From Dreissena polymorpha (Eukaryota; Mollusca; Bivalvia; Myida; Dreissenidae), in NCBI RefSeq assembly GCF_020536995.1, contig NC_068357.1, forward strand, positions 70,828,468 through 70,892,467: DNA of 64,000 nucleotides. The letters are read 5' to 3'. A model generated the notes under the pieces. The model made no database searches. It was given only the letters and a program-made list of their open reading frames with translations, and was not told the DNA's origin. Within the stretch, counting starts at the first letter, position 1. Each line of letters starts with the position of its first letter. The translations under genes and the position numbers were made by a program. Of the stretch, positions 1 through 12,222 are shown piece by piece.

Positions 1-299
1 ACTTATTCACAACCGCGCGAATCTTCGCTACCTTGAGGCCATAATCTGATACGAAGTTTGGTCATAGGGCAATTAAGAGGGGCTATCAATAAGGGCGGAA
101 AACAGCGGGTGCTCATAAAAGAGGCAGCGTGGCGCTACAAAAAAGGGCATGGCACCGCGCCACGCTAAAACGACCTGGAAAAAAACACTACTACAGCCGT
201 ATCTATTAGGCTAGAAAACACAATATCTGTTCAGGGTTACGGGTTTTGCGTTTGTTTATTTTTTCGTTAGTTTTTTCTATGGGAAATTTTTTCCACAAA
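1..299. other. Unannotated edge sequence with one hairpin
   Basis: I see no exon or known repeat here. A GC-rich inverted repeat is visible: AGCGTGGCGC at 126-135 pairs with GCGCCACGCT at 157-166. The remaining 3' exons of the PP2C gene must lie further left, because no segment here matches the expected C-terminal part of that protein. Confidence 0.4.
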
Positions 300-1789
300 A
301 TAGGAGGGAAAAATTGATATCCGCTGCCAATATGCTTCTGGACACAAAAGTATTATATTTCACACTAAAAAAAGCATTTTTTTCAAGATACAAAGGGCAA
401 TAACTCCTTTATTAACAGATGGTGTACAATGATACCGGCCAAAGTACTTCCAAGATATGGCTCTGGACACACAAAAAAAGCATTTTTTCAAGATACAAAG
501 GGCCATAACTCTGTTATTGTGTACAATGCCACTTGGCATGCATCATTCTCTTATCCATATACACTGTAACTCCAATATAGTGCGGTCCGTTATAACGCTG
601 TGTCCAATATAACGCGGGGGGTCCTTGGATCCCGTTTTTTCTCCAACCTTTCATTTCTGATTCAAATTCATGTTATGCAACTACTTGTATTTTCAGACAA
701 TTCAAAGAAGCCGGCAATCACAGCTAGATTGCTTTATCCGTTCGTTTAACTGATTTTAATCGATTAGAGGTTAAACGACACTCGACAGCTAATTGGTGTT
801 AATCTGTTGTGTAATGTCAATAAAGGTGTGAAAACTCGCGAGTCCATGTTTATTACACGTATTCCCTATCAGAGCGGTTCGGTGCGCGAATTTCAATAAG
901 GTAAGTGCAAGCGAAATAATTATCAAATTAAAGTTATTTAAAACGATTACCTGTTTATGTTTTATATTTATCGTGTACTGTATTTCATTGTATAAACTAT
1001 GGCTGTGTAAGTGTGTTATCGTTTATTATATCATAAATATATGCTATACAAGCTTGATACATAAAAAGATCTTTGTGTATGTTTAATGTTTCAGTAGGTT
1101 TATGAAAAGTAAATTAAAAAATCCTGACGATTTATTTACATGCTAACGCAGTGTAATTGTTAAGAGATTCACTTAAATATTTGCCTGTTATCAGAAAGTC
1201 CACGGAAAGTACGTTTTTTACATGCTGCCTATGACGCAATTAAACATTACTTTGTACATGTATCGTATTGCATTCAATCTAAATTTAAGTTCGCTCGTCC
1301 AATGAAAGCTGTGTCCCATAATGCACTGTACTATTTTTCTGAAAAATGGCGTAGGCATATGAATTTGTTTACGAAATTTGTAAACATATTTCTTGTAATA
1401 AATGTTTAACATTATTTTTTCTTAAGTGATGTTGTAATTATATTGGATTATCGGACAAATGTGCACATTAGAAAAGCGGTATATATACTGTTATCGTTCG
1501 ATTCGATTTATATGCATGTATTTGCGGATGACAACACAGCATGACAATATAAATAAATAAGCTCAAAACTTATAACGCTGTCCGTTTATAACGCTGGTGC
1601 GTGGCTTGGACCCCGTCATCCGCGTTATATTGGAGTTACAGTGTATACACATACAAAGTTTCAATGAAATCCACCAAAGCACTGCAAAGATATGGCTCCG
1701 GACGGACAGAAAGACGGACAGAAGTACGGACGGACCGACAGAACGGAAAACGCCAAAACAATATCCCTCCACCTATGGCGGGGATAAAA
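300..1789 (+). repeat. Tandem-core element, family A, copy A1 (split by a transposon)
   Basis: The head (GATATCCGCTGCCAATAT) is followed by family A monomer phrases such as CAAGATACAAAGGGCAATAA and CCAAGATATGGCTC. The tail has a GACGG-rich run, CAATATCCCTCCACC and a short palindrome ending in GGGGATAAAAA near 1789. The unit is interrupted at 562-1643 by a TA-flanked transposon. Removing that insert restores the sequence TTATCCATATATAC...CATAC seen in the intact copies at 37.8 and 43.5 kb. Confidence 0.75.
562..1643. mobile_element. pogo/Tc1-mariner-like TIR element, copy 1
   Basis: Terminal inverted repeats begin CACTGTAACTCCAATATA and end in its near reverse complement. A TA dinucleotide lies on each side (560-561, 1644-1645). 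A second copy lies at 22391-23456. TA duplication with a CA-starting TIR is usual for the Tc1/mariner/pogo group. No transposase frame is recognisable, so this is non-autonomous. Subterminal blocks repeat phrases such as TATAACGCTGT. Confidence 0.85.
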
Positions 1790-2193
1790 AAGCCCGAAAA
1801 CGATTACTCTTAAAAAAAATTATAAGTGCAAATCCATAAATTTTGCTAAAATAATAGACCTGATTGAAATTGGAACTTGGTCTGTAAGTCAAGCAGGTAG
1901 ACTAAAAATCCCCCTGCATCACATTTTTCACCCTATATAAGGCTAAGACCGCAAATATGGCTTCCCAGTCATATAAAACCTATGGACTAGAGCACATTTT
2001 TATTAAGTTAGATTTTTATTTTATTATAAAAATCAATATTTTAATGGAGTATTTATTTAGAATAAGAAGACACTATACATGTCCATTGATTTCAGCAAAC
2101 CATGGCAAATATTGATAGTGAAGAACATACATGTACCTTGACTTTTTATTGACAATAATAGACATAAATAGCCTATTTAAAGCAGACCCTTAC

Positions 2194-3909
2194 CTTTAAT
2201 TTTAGCTTCTATTCTTGCATCTAATTCAGCTTCTTTCTTTATAGCTTCTTCGGACGGCTTAGGAGCCCCTTGGAAGGTTACTATTTCAATGCTCATATTA
2301 TCACGGCTACCCTAGATGTAAACAAAAGTGTTTCATGTAGTTAAAACAATGTACATCTAACAAATCCAAATTTAAAATGATGTTTGTTTAAAACACTGAT
2401 CAAGTTTGGAAATCTGGAAAACAAGTTGTAAGAAATGAAATACGCATGGAATGGGACATTGAAAATACCACCATTTAATATTCATTTTATTTTATGACAT
2501 TGTGTAAAACAAGTAACAAGACACACAATTTCCGCTACTACACTTTAAAGGTGACAGAAACTATTTCAGGTCTGTAACTTTACTAAAAATCAAAGAACCG
2601 GAACAAAAATCAAACTTGATCTGAAAGTCATGTAGGTAAACTCACACACCAAAAATATGGTCACGGTCTTAAAGCGTTTCAGAAAAAAATAAGGAAAGGT
2701 GTAATTTTAGAGAAAATGATTAAGTCAAATTCATTTAACTTCGTCAAAAATGAATGGACAGGAATAAATCTGAATCTTGATCTATAAGTCATGTAGGAAG
2801 ACTCACACACTAAAAATCAGGTCAATATCAGAAAACTGTTATTCTAGAGAACATGTTTAAGCCTTATGCACTTACTTTGCCAAAAAAAATCAATGGACCA
2901 GAGCGTAACTCAAACTTAATCTGTAAATCATGCGGGTGGATTCACACACCAAAAAATTAGGTGCTAAAGCAATATATGTCACCCAGCTGGGGCATAAAAA
3001 AATAAATAAATGAAATAAAAGATAAACAAATGAATCATTAAACTTGAAAGAACTAATTATTACCTTATATAAACATGTATCAATGACTTGATTACAAATA
3101 CTTTCCATGCTGCCCGTAATTTGCAGTCGATTTCGCACAAAGTCACAAAGTTCTTCGTTAGACATTACATCCCAGATTCCATCACACGCCAAAACCAGGA
3201 ACTCGTCACCACTGTCTCTGTCCTGCACAAATATCTCAGGCTCTGGCGATACAAGCTGTTCACATGGACCCATACCTTCTACATTTTTATATTCAAAGTC
3301 CCCAAGGGCGCGTGATACTGCCAGAGATCCGTTTACCCTCTGAATCATCACACTACCACCAGCCTTTTGAATTCGCTCTTTCTCGCCAGGGTTGATGGGC
3401 TTGTGATCTGTAGTTGAGAAAGCACACTTGCTACTTCTGCACAGAACTGCCCTGGAATCGCCACAATTTGCAAAGAATATATGTGTTGGTGATATAATCA
3501 CAGCTACCGCCGTTGACCCACTTTTATCTTGTCCACTAAGGACTTCTGGCATTGCGCGCAACTTATCATCCATGGATAAAAATCCGGTCTTAATAGCTGA
3601 CTGAATGGCTTCAATTGACGGCTGCGTTTCTGTCCCTGATTCTACATGCATGGAACGAGGGAATTCACCAGAAATGATATGATCAAGTAACTGTTCTGCG
3701 CAAACCGCAGATGCTTTAGCACCAGCATGGCCATCAAACACAGCAAAGAAGGACCAGTCCTTAAGACTAGGCAGTCCTATGACTGCAGTATGAGCGTCCT
3801 CCATCTCCACTCGCCAGCCCTGCATGCTTGCCAGGCCATAACGCAGCCCATTTCCAACCCCTCCCTCATTGTGCTTCTCTGTCTTTGGCTTGTCTAAAAA
3901 TGCTCCCAT
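2194..3909 (-). CDS. PPM1A/B-like: PP2C-family Ser/Thr phosphatase (PPM1A/PPM1B-like), 5' part of the gene
   Basis: Two coding exons on the minus strand are supported: 3064-3909 (ATG at 3909-3907, codons 1-282) and 2194-2311 (39 codons plus 1 nt). The GT donors are at 3063-3062 and 2193-2192 and the acceptor AG is at 2313-2312; phases agree. The protein starts [14 protein letters not shown], the PPM1A/B N-terminus with a glycine for myristoylation. Metal-site motifs are VEMEDAH (E37, D38), FDGHAG (about residue 59), ACDGIWD, and GSRDN at the start of the second exon. SGSTAV and RALGDFEYK are also present. Family members are Mg/Mn-dependent cytosolic phosphatases acting on MAPK, AMPK and Smad pathways; which substrates apply here is unknown. 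Only 3 nt of 5' UTR lie in the ATG exon (acceptor at 3914-3913), so a non-coding exon should exist further right. The C-terminus is outside the window. Confidence 0.95.
2560..2990. repeat. Diverged tandem repeat in the PP2C intron
   Basis: Three loosely matching units carry the phrase CTGTAAGTCATGTAGG followed by CTCACACACCAAAAA, at about 2626, 2787 and 2926 (spacings about 161 and 139 bp). A related fragment lies at about 1887, beyond the next exon. Nothing suggests coding potential. The spacing is close to that of the tandem-core families elsewhere in the window. Confidence 0.55.
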
Positions 3910-4082
3910 CTTCTGTCAAACAAACAATTCAATGTTTTAAATTCATTCTGGAAAACTGAATAAGAAAACAAACTACATTCACAATTTCTTAAAAACATGT
4001 GGGCCCTGTAAACACACAAAAATTGGAAAACTGCACAAGTGAAATTCATGCATGTTTTACAAAATGAAAATTTGTCTACCAC

Positions 4083-5776
4083 TAGGGCTGTCACGATTCA
4101 CCGGTATATCGATATATCGCGGTGCATGTCGTGAAAAAAATCGCACCGCGGTACGGCGTTGCCGCACCAGTTTTTTTAAATTATTATATTAGCACAGATA
4201 TAAATACATTACATAATTATTTTGATATAGATATCGTTTTGAAAACTGTAGAAGCGATTCAAAAGGGCTAAATAAATAATCCGTTAATATCCAGGTCAAG
4301 CAAGCGCTTCCACTGGTAGATGTTTATTTTTCACGTTTAAAATACGGCGATGTATGGGTCCGTACCTTTTTTTGGAATTTGGGACAGATTTCCTTTGCAA
4401 ATAAGTTCATAATTATCCAAAAGATGTTTATTCTATTTCTTATTTTCTTTCTTTAGTATATCGATCGTTCAAAGCATGGCACTTCCGAATCATGTTATCT
4501 TAAGATTCTGAATAAGTCGAGGAAGAGTCAGAACGCTACGGATTTCCGATACTGGGCCTGCTGACTGGACATTTTAAACATGCCCTTGAAGCGTTTGATT
4601 TACACAGATTGTAGTCACAGCTATTGTAAACAACATGGCGGACATTTTAGAAAAAGACGCGACTAACAATAACAATAACAATGACTACTTCTATCAAGTT
4701 TATTACAGTTTTTTTTTTACAGTTTCTAGTCATATTATGATACCAATGTTTTCTGATTATTGAGTTTAATAAAGTTTGTAAAACTTGTTATTATGCTGTT
4801 TTCTTCACAGATACATATTCTGTAAAATATCGCGGTACGTACCGCAATAAAGTGTTGCCATCAGAGCTCCAGATAAGGGTCGTATTTTCCTAATAACGAA
4901 TTATTTTCAAGTCTGTTACGTATTTATTTAAAAAATTTGTCGTACCATTAAGAATTACAAAATCAAGTTACGAATATTATTTTTACATCGGTTCGTATCG
5001 ATTTTTATTGAGTTCTTTTCGCATATTTAAGATCTTTGCGGTGCTTATATAGAATGGTTATCGGGTTTGTTTAACAAAGCGCATTTTTTCCAATAAAAGC
5101 GGCGTATACAGTCTATCTGTCAAAAAACAATGACGGCGCCCAAGATCGTCCTAAAAACCTGCAAAGCGTCCAAAAACACGCTTTTAACATATTGTACGCA
5201 AAGTGAGCCGAAGTTAAATGTTTAGATAGACATAATAGAAAAGATCTCATATGATGTTATATGTACAGTTGCCGACACAGTTGGAAAAGCTAAACAAAAA
5301 CGCGACATGACGGGTCCAAACTTAAACACACAAAAACATTGAACGAGTGGAAGGGACAAGTCCTGTGGCTAATCGTTGAAAAGATTGAAGGGGAGACCCG
5401 TTTTAATTGTGAAATATGTAAAAATTCATCTAAGGCATGCAATCTAAGCACAGTTTGGGCATATGAAGGTATTTGACAAATAAAATTGTATAATACTGAA
5501 AAGACACTGTTGAACGCGTATAAATAAAGTTGCTGGTATGTTTATTTTGATTTTTTTTGCATGAAAATAACCATTATTATTTATTTTTAGGTCATTTAGA
5601 AAAATAAGAATTATTTTCCAAAACTTAGTAGTAACGTTAAGAATAAAATTTCAGAGTTAAGAATTATTTTTGAAAATCTGGTAGTAATTTAAGAATTTCA
5701 CAAAACCTTATCTGGAGCTCTGGTTGCCATACCACGATATACCGCGGTACGCTCAAGGCGTATCCTGACAGCCCTA
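4083..5776. mobile_element. hAT-like element with an 8-bp target duplication
   Basis: The ends are TAGGGCTGTCA and its inverse TGACAGCCCTA. They are flanked by the perfect 8-bp direct repeat TCTACCAC (4075-4082 and 5777-5784), as expected for hAT. The subterminal regions carry several copies of a CCGCGGTA/CGATATA motif in both orientations, probable transposase-binding repeats. No transposase frame is visible. A second hAT-like element sits inside at 4862-5722. It lies just upstream of the ATG exon of the PP2C gene, probably in its first intron. Confidence 0.9.
4862..5722. mobile_element. Nested hAT-like element with an 8-bp target duplication
   Basis: The 17-bp terminal inverted repeats are CAGAGCTCCAGATAAGG and its reverse complement, CCTTATCTGGAGCTCTG. 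The perfect 8-bp direct repeat GTTGCCAT flanks them (4854-4861, 5723-5730). Being wholly inside the 4083-5776 element it must be the younger insertion. It is non-coding. Confidence 0.9.
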
Positions 5777-5848
5777 TCTACCACGAGTCCAACCTTATCA
5801 GACAATGTTTCTGACAAGACCTACTGAATTTGGCGGAGAAAATCTAAA

Positions 5849-6313
5849 ACTTAAATCACATCAACTCTTCTCTACAATAAATACATAATATCTTTAGGTT
5901 CATGACTGTGTTTTACTTAAATCACATCAACTCTTCTCTACAATAAATACATAATATCTTTAGGTTCATGACTGTGTTTTACTTAAATCACATCAACTCT
6001 TCTCTACAATAAATACATAATATCTTTAGGTTCATGACTGTGTTTTACTTAAATCACATCAACTCTTCTCTACAATAAATACATAATATCTTTAGGTTCA
6101 TGACTGTGTTTGACTTAAATCACATCAACTCTTCTCTACAATAAATACATAATATCTTTAGGTTCATGACTGTGTTTGACTTAAATCACATCAACTGTTC
6201 TCTACAATAAATACATAATATCTTTAGGTTCATGACTGTGTTTGACTTAAATCACATCAACTGTTCTCTACAATAAATACATAATATCTTTAGGTTCATG
6301 ACTGTGTTCTACT
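5849..6313. repeat. 66-bp tandem repeat, 7 copies
   Basis: Seven nearly identical 66-bp units begin ACTTAAATCACATCAACTC and end ATGACTGTGTTTT. Only single-base differences separate them (for example TTTTAC/TTTGAC and CTCTTC/CTGTTC). The high identity implies recent expansion, so copy number may vary between individuals. Confidence 0.95.
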
Positions 6314-6969
6314 TAAGATTTAGCACCAGCAGCATATTTCATGTTCAGCATTGCTTGCGATTTTTAATGTCAATCTCACTACACCCCAAACCAGGAGACG
6401 TCCTTAAAGTATGTCACACTATTTTTGTCATCCCCCTCACCTCCCCTGTCACAAATCTCAGACCCCTTCCTTAAGTATATCACACTTTTTAATATTTCTT
6501 CAAATTAAAACCTTATTAAAATTTAAACTACAACACACTTCACTATTAAACTGTAAAATTTCCAATTAAAATGACTTTAAAAGTAGAGTAGCAAATAGCC
6601 ACAGTTGTCACAATTATTCATTGAAGCAGTAACTGACTAACTCTCGATATTTGGAATCTAGATAGAATTTGAAAACAAAAAATAAATGTGTGACATGAAA
6701 TAACCCCTTCCCTCCCCATCACAAATTGTCACACTTTCTTACACAACCTCACCCCTCCTGAAGTGTAACATACTTCATGGACAGCTCCCCTGATAAAAGC
6801 CATAAATGTTAAATATCTAATAATTTTCAACCAGATAGGATTAGTTCTTCTTGTCTTAAAAAATTATAAACGAAAGAAACTTCATCAGATCAGTTTTAAC
6901 TGTACTGACTACACTGTTGGATCAGCATTGAAAGTTTGCCAGGACCAGGACTGATTTGTCATACTATAT
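6314..6969. other. Unassigned sequence
   Basis: No exon or clear repeat is seen. Two stretches resemble each other loosely (CCCC-rich phrases around TCACACTTT at 6410-6490 and 6710-6780). Confidence 0.4.
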
Positions 6970-8778
6970 ACAAGAGGGCCATGATGGCCCTGAATCGCTC
7001 ACCTGACTAACCAAATACAATCCCAACCCAGATTTCATCAAGATAAACATTCTGACCAAATTTCATAAAGATTGGATGAAAACTGTGACCTCTTTTGTCT
7101 ACACAAGGTTTATCTATTATTTGACCTAGTGACCTAATTTTTGACCCCAAGTGACCCTAATACAATCCCAACCCAGAAGTCATCAAGATAAACATTCTGA
7201 TCAAAGTTTAAAAAGATTGGATGAAAACTGTGACCCCTAGTCGGAATTTTCCTAAGAAGTTGTCTCCCATTCGGGGAGGTATCACGAGTATCCCGGGTAA
7301 AAAGCGGTCCGTCTTAAAAGCGTATATGACTCATATATGTAATACATGTATTATATAAACATTATGTAAACTTATACAACAAAACATATGTGGTGTCGGC
7401 GTGGTTATATTGTTTGAGGTGTGTAGCCCTAAAACAATCTTCTGGCACTTTGTCATGTTCTCAGATATGAATTTAGAGTTGAAAAATGATAATGTCTATT
7501 TAATTGTTATATTTTGAGACAATACTAACATATTTAACACATATTGTGTATTTTTTTGTATTAAACATTGAAATAAACATTGCAGAAAAAGTGTCGATAT
7601 TGCCTGTATTCATCCATATCCGCACTTTTTGGTCATATCCGCAGATATGAGTCATATACGCATTTTAGACGGACCGCTTTTTACCAGGGATACTCGTGAT
7701 ACCTTCCTGAATGGGAGACAACTTCTTAGTTACGAAAAGACCGAATTGTCTACACAAGGTTTTTCTATTATTTGACCTAGTGACCTAGTTTTTGATTCCA
7801 GATGACCCAAATACAATCCCAACCCAGATTTCATCAAGATAAACATTCTGACCAAATTTCATAAAGATTGGATGAAAACTGTGACCTCTATTGTCTATAC
7901 AAGGTTTTTCTATTATTTGACCTAGTGACCTAGTTTTTGACCTAGTGACATAGTTTTTGACCCCAGATGACCCAAATACAATCCCAACCCAGATGTCATC
8001 AAGATAAACATTCTGACCAAATTTCATAAAGATTGGATGAAAACTGTGACCTCTACTGTCTACACAAACAAATTGTTGACGGTTTTTCTATTATTTGACC
8101 TAGTGACCTAGTGTTTGACCTCAGATGACCCAAATGCAGTCCCAACCCAGATTTCATCAAGATAAACATTCTAACCAAATTTCCTAAAGATTGGATGAAA
8201 ACTGCGACCTCTATTGTCTACACAAGGTTTTTCTATTGTTTGACCTAGTGACCTAGTTTTTGACCCCAGATGACCCAAATACATTCCCAGCCCGGATTTC
8301 ATCAAGAAAAACATTCTGACCAAATTTCATAAAGCTTGGATGAAAACTGTGACCTCTACTGTCAACACAAGGTTTTTCTATTATTTGACCTAGTTTTTGA
8401 CCTTGTGACCTAGTTTTTGACCCCAGATGACCCAAATACAATCCCAACCCAGACTTCATTAAAATAAACATCCTGACCAAATTCATAAAGATTGGATGAA
8501 AACTGCGACCTCTACTGTCTACACAAAGTTTTTTCTATTATTTGACCTAGTTTTCGACCTTGTGACCTAGTTTTTGAACCCAGATGACCCAAATACAATC
8601 AACCCAGAGTTCATCAAGATAAACATTCTGACCAAATTTCATAAAAATTGGATGAAAACTGTGACCTCTACTGTCTACACAAACAAATTGTTGACAGACG
8701 CACGCACGCACACACAACGGATGCCGGACATCAAACGGTCACATAAGCTCACCATGTCACTTCGTGACAGGTGAGCTA
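6970..8778 (+). repeat. Tandem-core element, family B, copy B1
   Basis: The head contains the palindrome GGGCCATGATGGCCC followed by CGCTCACCTGA. The tail has ACGC/ACAC-rich sequence, then AAGCTCACCATGTCAC and GTGACAGGTGAGCTAA, so CTCACCTG at the head is inverted at the tail. Between them lie monomers of about 158-165 bp containing CATCAAGATAAACATTCTGA and TTTGACCTAGTGACCTAG. The unit is interrupted at 7241-7744 by a fold-back element. Short open frames inside it are by-products of the repeat. Confidence 0.85.
7241..7744. mobile_element. Fold-back element with inverted repeats of about 95 bp
   Basis: The left arm TCGG...AAGAAGTTGTCTCCCATTC continues through GTATCACGAGTATCCC and AAAAAGCGGTCCGTC. 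It is matched in inverse order at about 7640-7744 with few differences. The element interrupts the family B phrase CTGTGACCTCTA/TTGTCTACAC. No clear target duplication can be read and no coding sequence is seen. Confidence 0.75.
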
Positions 8779-8817
8779 ATAAAGCAAATTGAAATGTATG
8801 AAGGAAATCAATTCATG

Positions 8818-8948
8818 CAGGGCCTTTGCTTAAAATAAAAAAAAAATTGGAGGGGGGAATTTTTAGCTGAAATAGGGGAAAAAAGTATGTTTTTTCATGG
8901 GGGAAGCTGCCGATATTCGGCGGTAAAAAGTGCAAATCGAGAGCCCTG
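8818..8948. mobile_element. Possible short CAGGGC...GCCCTG element
   Basis: About 130 bp begins CAGGGCCTTTGC and ends GAGCCCTG. The G-rich interior (GGAGGGGGGAAT) is like the 51055-51253 element. No convincing target duplication, so this is tentative. Confidence 0.35.
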
Positions 8949-9337
8949 GTATGTACATAACTCAGGCGAGTCGTTATAAATTCACCAACTTTGGTATCAA
9001 ATGCATAGGAAAACCTTACCACACACATTTTTTTTAATTAGTTTATGATGTTTTTCGCACAGTTTTTCAATCTAATCATGGCATTCAATTTACCACACCA
9101 CACTTTTTGGGTTGCTTGTTTTTTTTCGAGAACTGAATTCACATACTTAGCCCTTAAATCAGAATCAGAGATAGGGACAATCCGACAGATTACTGACTAA
9201 TGTCAGTACAAAACATTGCTTGAACAATCCCACACAAATTATGCGGGTTACCCAATTATGTGGCAGACCTGGGAAAAATTTAATTGTTGATACCTTGTTA
9301 AAAAAAAAAAATTAAATTAGGCTGCCATTTTACTTTA
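8949..9337. other. Unassigned sequence
   Basis: No gene or repeat is recognised between two mobile elements; there is an A-run near 9300. Confidence 0.4.
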
Positions 9338-11130
9338 CAGTACACTCCACGCGTTTTCCCCAATTTCCCTCCATACTCGGAGATGATTGACCTGGAGCGA
9401 GATTAAGAAAATCCCGCCAGACGCGGCATTTGCATGATTTTGGACGCGGCGGTTAATGATCGGCAAAACTGATAAGCCGACGCGGTGGCCCTCGGCGTTG
9501 GCAACGCGTGGGAAACTCCGCGTTTAACGAGATAACGATCAATTTAATTTTGTTTGACTTCCTGATTTTCAAATAAAATTACATTTATTACAAGTACATA
9601 CATGTACATGTAGTATAATATTTACAATTAAAAATAAACAACCAAGATAGAACGATCCCGAAGTGGTTGTAGAAGTAGTTGTTGTTATATAGAAAACTCG
9701 TTGATTTACGACAAACAAAACGTCGTCTTTTAACTAATACTTACCAATTAATATGAACACAGTTTGCAACATTGTTTCTATTTTGATAATTTAATCCAAA
9801 GTTTTCATGTTAGCAGGTGATTTTCTCTACTGAACATGCAAACAAATGACCAAGGACCCTAAAAATCTCGCAAATCTGTGTGAATTGACAGTTTGATGTA
9901 ATCAAAGAAAAGCCGCTTCCTGTCTAAAGGCATAACTAACTCAAGTAAACACGTTCAACGAATGCATAAGGAATGGTTTTAATTGTCGGAACAAGGTCAA
10001 TTCTCTGCTCGCTAATGCATTTATTTTCTCTTTGAAGTTAGGTTATTCCATTGATTGCTAAAAGAAGGTGGTAACTATTGAGTTGATAGTTGCATTTAAT
10101 ATTCACAGTTGTATTCTTGTTTCGTCGACATTCAAAACAATGTTTACCAGTAATTATGGACCAAATCGGCAGAGTGACATTCACACATGTTAATCCCTTT
10201 TGTCAAAACACCGCAGACAGCAGACTACACAATAGCTCAGTAGACAAGCTTTGCGTGTTTTCATAACGTCAAACACTTTAAGTCCAGTTCCGCCCAGATG
10301 TCTTCTTTAATCAGTTTACAGTACAATTACTGTTAAAATAATTACTCTACTAAAATACCGTAACGATAAAGATTCGGCGTGTATGATTTGAAATTATTTT
10401 GGAGGAAATATCAACTTATTCGCGATATAATTTTGTTAAAAAATACCAAAGAAACTTTTAACCGAAATCAACAAAATTCAATGTTCTCTGCGCTATAAAG
10501 TTTGTATAAAAAAATCAATACACGCACGCTTTGCAGGAGTATACCTTGTACATTGCAGCATAATTTTCGCGCGCTTTTGTCGGGAAATATACATGATAAC
10601 TGTATATTGGAAGCATTTGTAAACGTCGTGTTAACATTAAAAATCGTAGTGTGTTTCGGATTACTAATTATTATTCTCATTTGGAAATTTTACGAAACAT
10701 TTATTCTTGTCTTATATGTGTTATGATTTAAATATTAATTTGTCAAATGTCTTATATTCATTCATATTGTAGACGTACCTGTGAATTATAAAACATAATT
10801 TTTATACGTATTAATTTTCTATACAATTATCTTTTTTATACATGTACTAAAGTATTTAAACAATTTATTATAACAATGTTTTTATTTTTTGGCATGCCCA
10901 GTAGCACATTGCTAACGCGGCGTTGCGCGGCGGTCACTAATAAGAACGGAAATTGTCTGCATTCACCGACTAGGCTAAAGTAATACACGCCGCTGGAATT
11001 AGCGAACGCGGCGTAACGCCGAGCGTTTTATCTAGTTCACCTCGCTATCTAAATGCCGCGTGAACACTCGCTAGCAGAAAAAACCCGCGGAGGGAGCGCG
11101 TTTTTTGGAGAAAACGCGTGGAGTGTACTG
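9338..11130. mobile_element. TA-flanked TIR element, 1.8 kb, non-coding
   Basis: The left end CAGTACACTCCACGCGTTTT and the right end AAAACGCGTGGAGTGTACTG are exact inverse partners. They are flanked by TA on both sides (9336-9337, 11131-11132). The subterminal DNA is unusually GC-rich with many ACGCGG/GGCGTT motifs, while the middle is AT-rich. TA duplication suggests a Tc1/mariner/pogo-type mobiliser. No transposase is seen; the small frames at about 10470-10730 match nothing I know. Confidence 0.8.
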
Positions 11131-11399
11131 TATAATGGAATAAGCATTTCATTACAATATTTTCGAATAAAAATTTACAGCAGGGCCATCCTTAAAAATT
11201 ATTTTGTTTGGCATAACCCGACCGACCCACTAAAATCGGCCCGACTGAATTTTTTTGTTACTTTCCAAAAAAAATCTTTTTTTGCTTGCCGAAACTTCTT
11301 TCCGCTTAATTTTTCCTTTCCGCTTTTTATCCTTTCTGGTTATTTGCGTCATTTAATTGAATGCTCTTTCAAGTATATTTAGAATAGCAATGAACAAAG

Positions 11400-12180
11400 C
11401 GCGTACCGGTATTTATTTGAGTCGCCGATTTATTTGACATCTGCATATGCGATTAATTAGACTTGAAATACAATTAAACCGCTCATGTTTTTCTCGTATC
11501 CCTTTAATTAAAATACGCTGCTGTCGTTTAGGATAGTTTGGGATTAAAAAAACAAATTAATAAATTATCACCGTTCATTTCAATTCAGCAATCTGCAGAG
11601 ATGTGTAATATTATCACCATATAACTAATTATTTAATTATCACTCTTTAATTCAGATCGGTAAATATTCTGTAGAAAGATAAAAAGTGGTCAGCTTAGAA
11701 ATATTTATTGATGGGTATTGTCATGTTTTTTTTTCATTTGCTTATCTCTTTATACGACTTTCCGACCAGTCGCAATTTTGGAGGCAGACGGCAATATTAA
11801 ATGTGTATTCAAATTAAACAACATCTGCGCATGAATGACCCAATATTATCCGATAGCTCCACCCGTTCTCACGTTTCATTCGACAATGTCAAGTCATGTG
11901 TAAGCGAGGTCAATGCTGATTGGCCAGCTACCATGTGCACTTCATTAACAATAAGGTCAAGCAATGTCTAATCGGGTACAGACCAGGTTTCGTAAACTGT
12001 TCGAATTGCGAACACTTTCATTGAAACAAAGAGACAAATATAGAATACCAGTCCGGATTAAAATGGCGGATGTTTTCAACGAAATGTTACTCGATTTTCG
12101 TATTTTCGCAATTAAGATTTTTCTTGAGCCAAATTCTCAATAGTTTCACAAATGACTCAAATGGCAAATGACAGCGCGAG
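11400..12180 (-). repeat. Copy of the CAGGGCTCGCGCTG element family
   Basis: Read on the minus strand, this copy begins at CTCGCGCTGTC (near 12180). It continues through AGAATTTGGCTCAAGAAAAA, the conserved TGGTAGCTGGCCAATCA and GGCAGACGACAATAT-like phrases. The same order occurs at 12223-12745 and in the better preserved element at 54048-55213. With its neighbour it forms a large imperfect palindrome. Confidence 0.7.
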
Positions 12181-12222
12181 AATTGTGAACGTGTAATTAT
12201 TGGAATAAATGCTCACTATTAA

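Noticed and set aside
2890-3063. Extension of the PP2C frame beyond VIDTCLYK
   Set aside because: The residues after CLYK are intron read-through. A GT donor lies exactly at the family-conserved junction and the next exon supplies GSRDN in phase.
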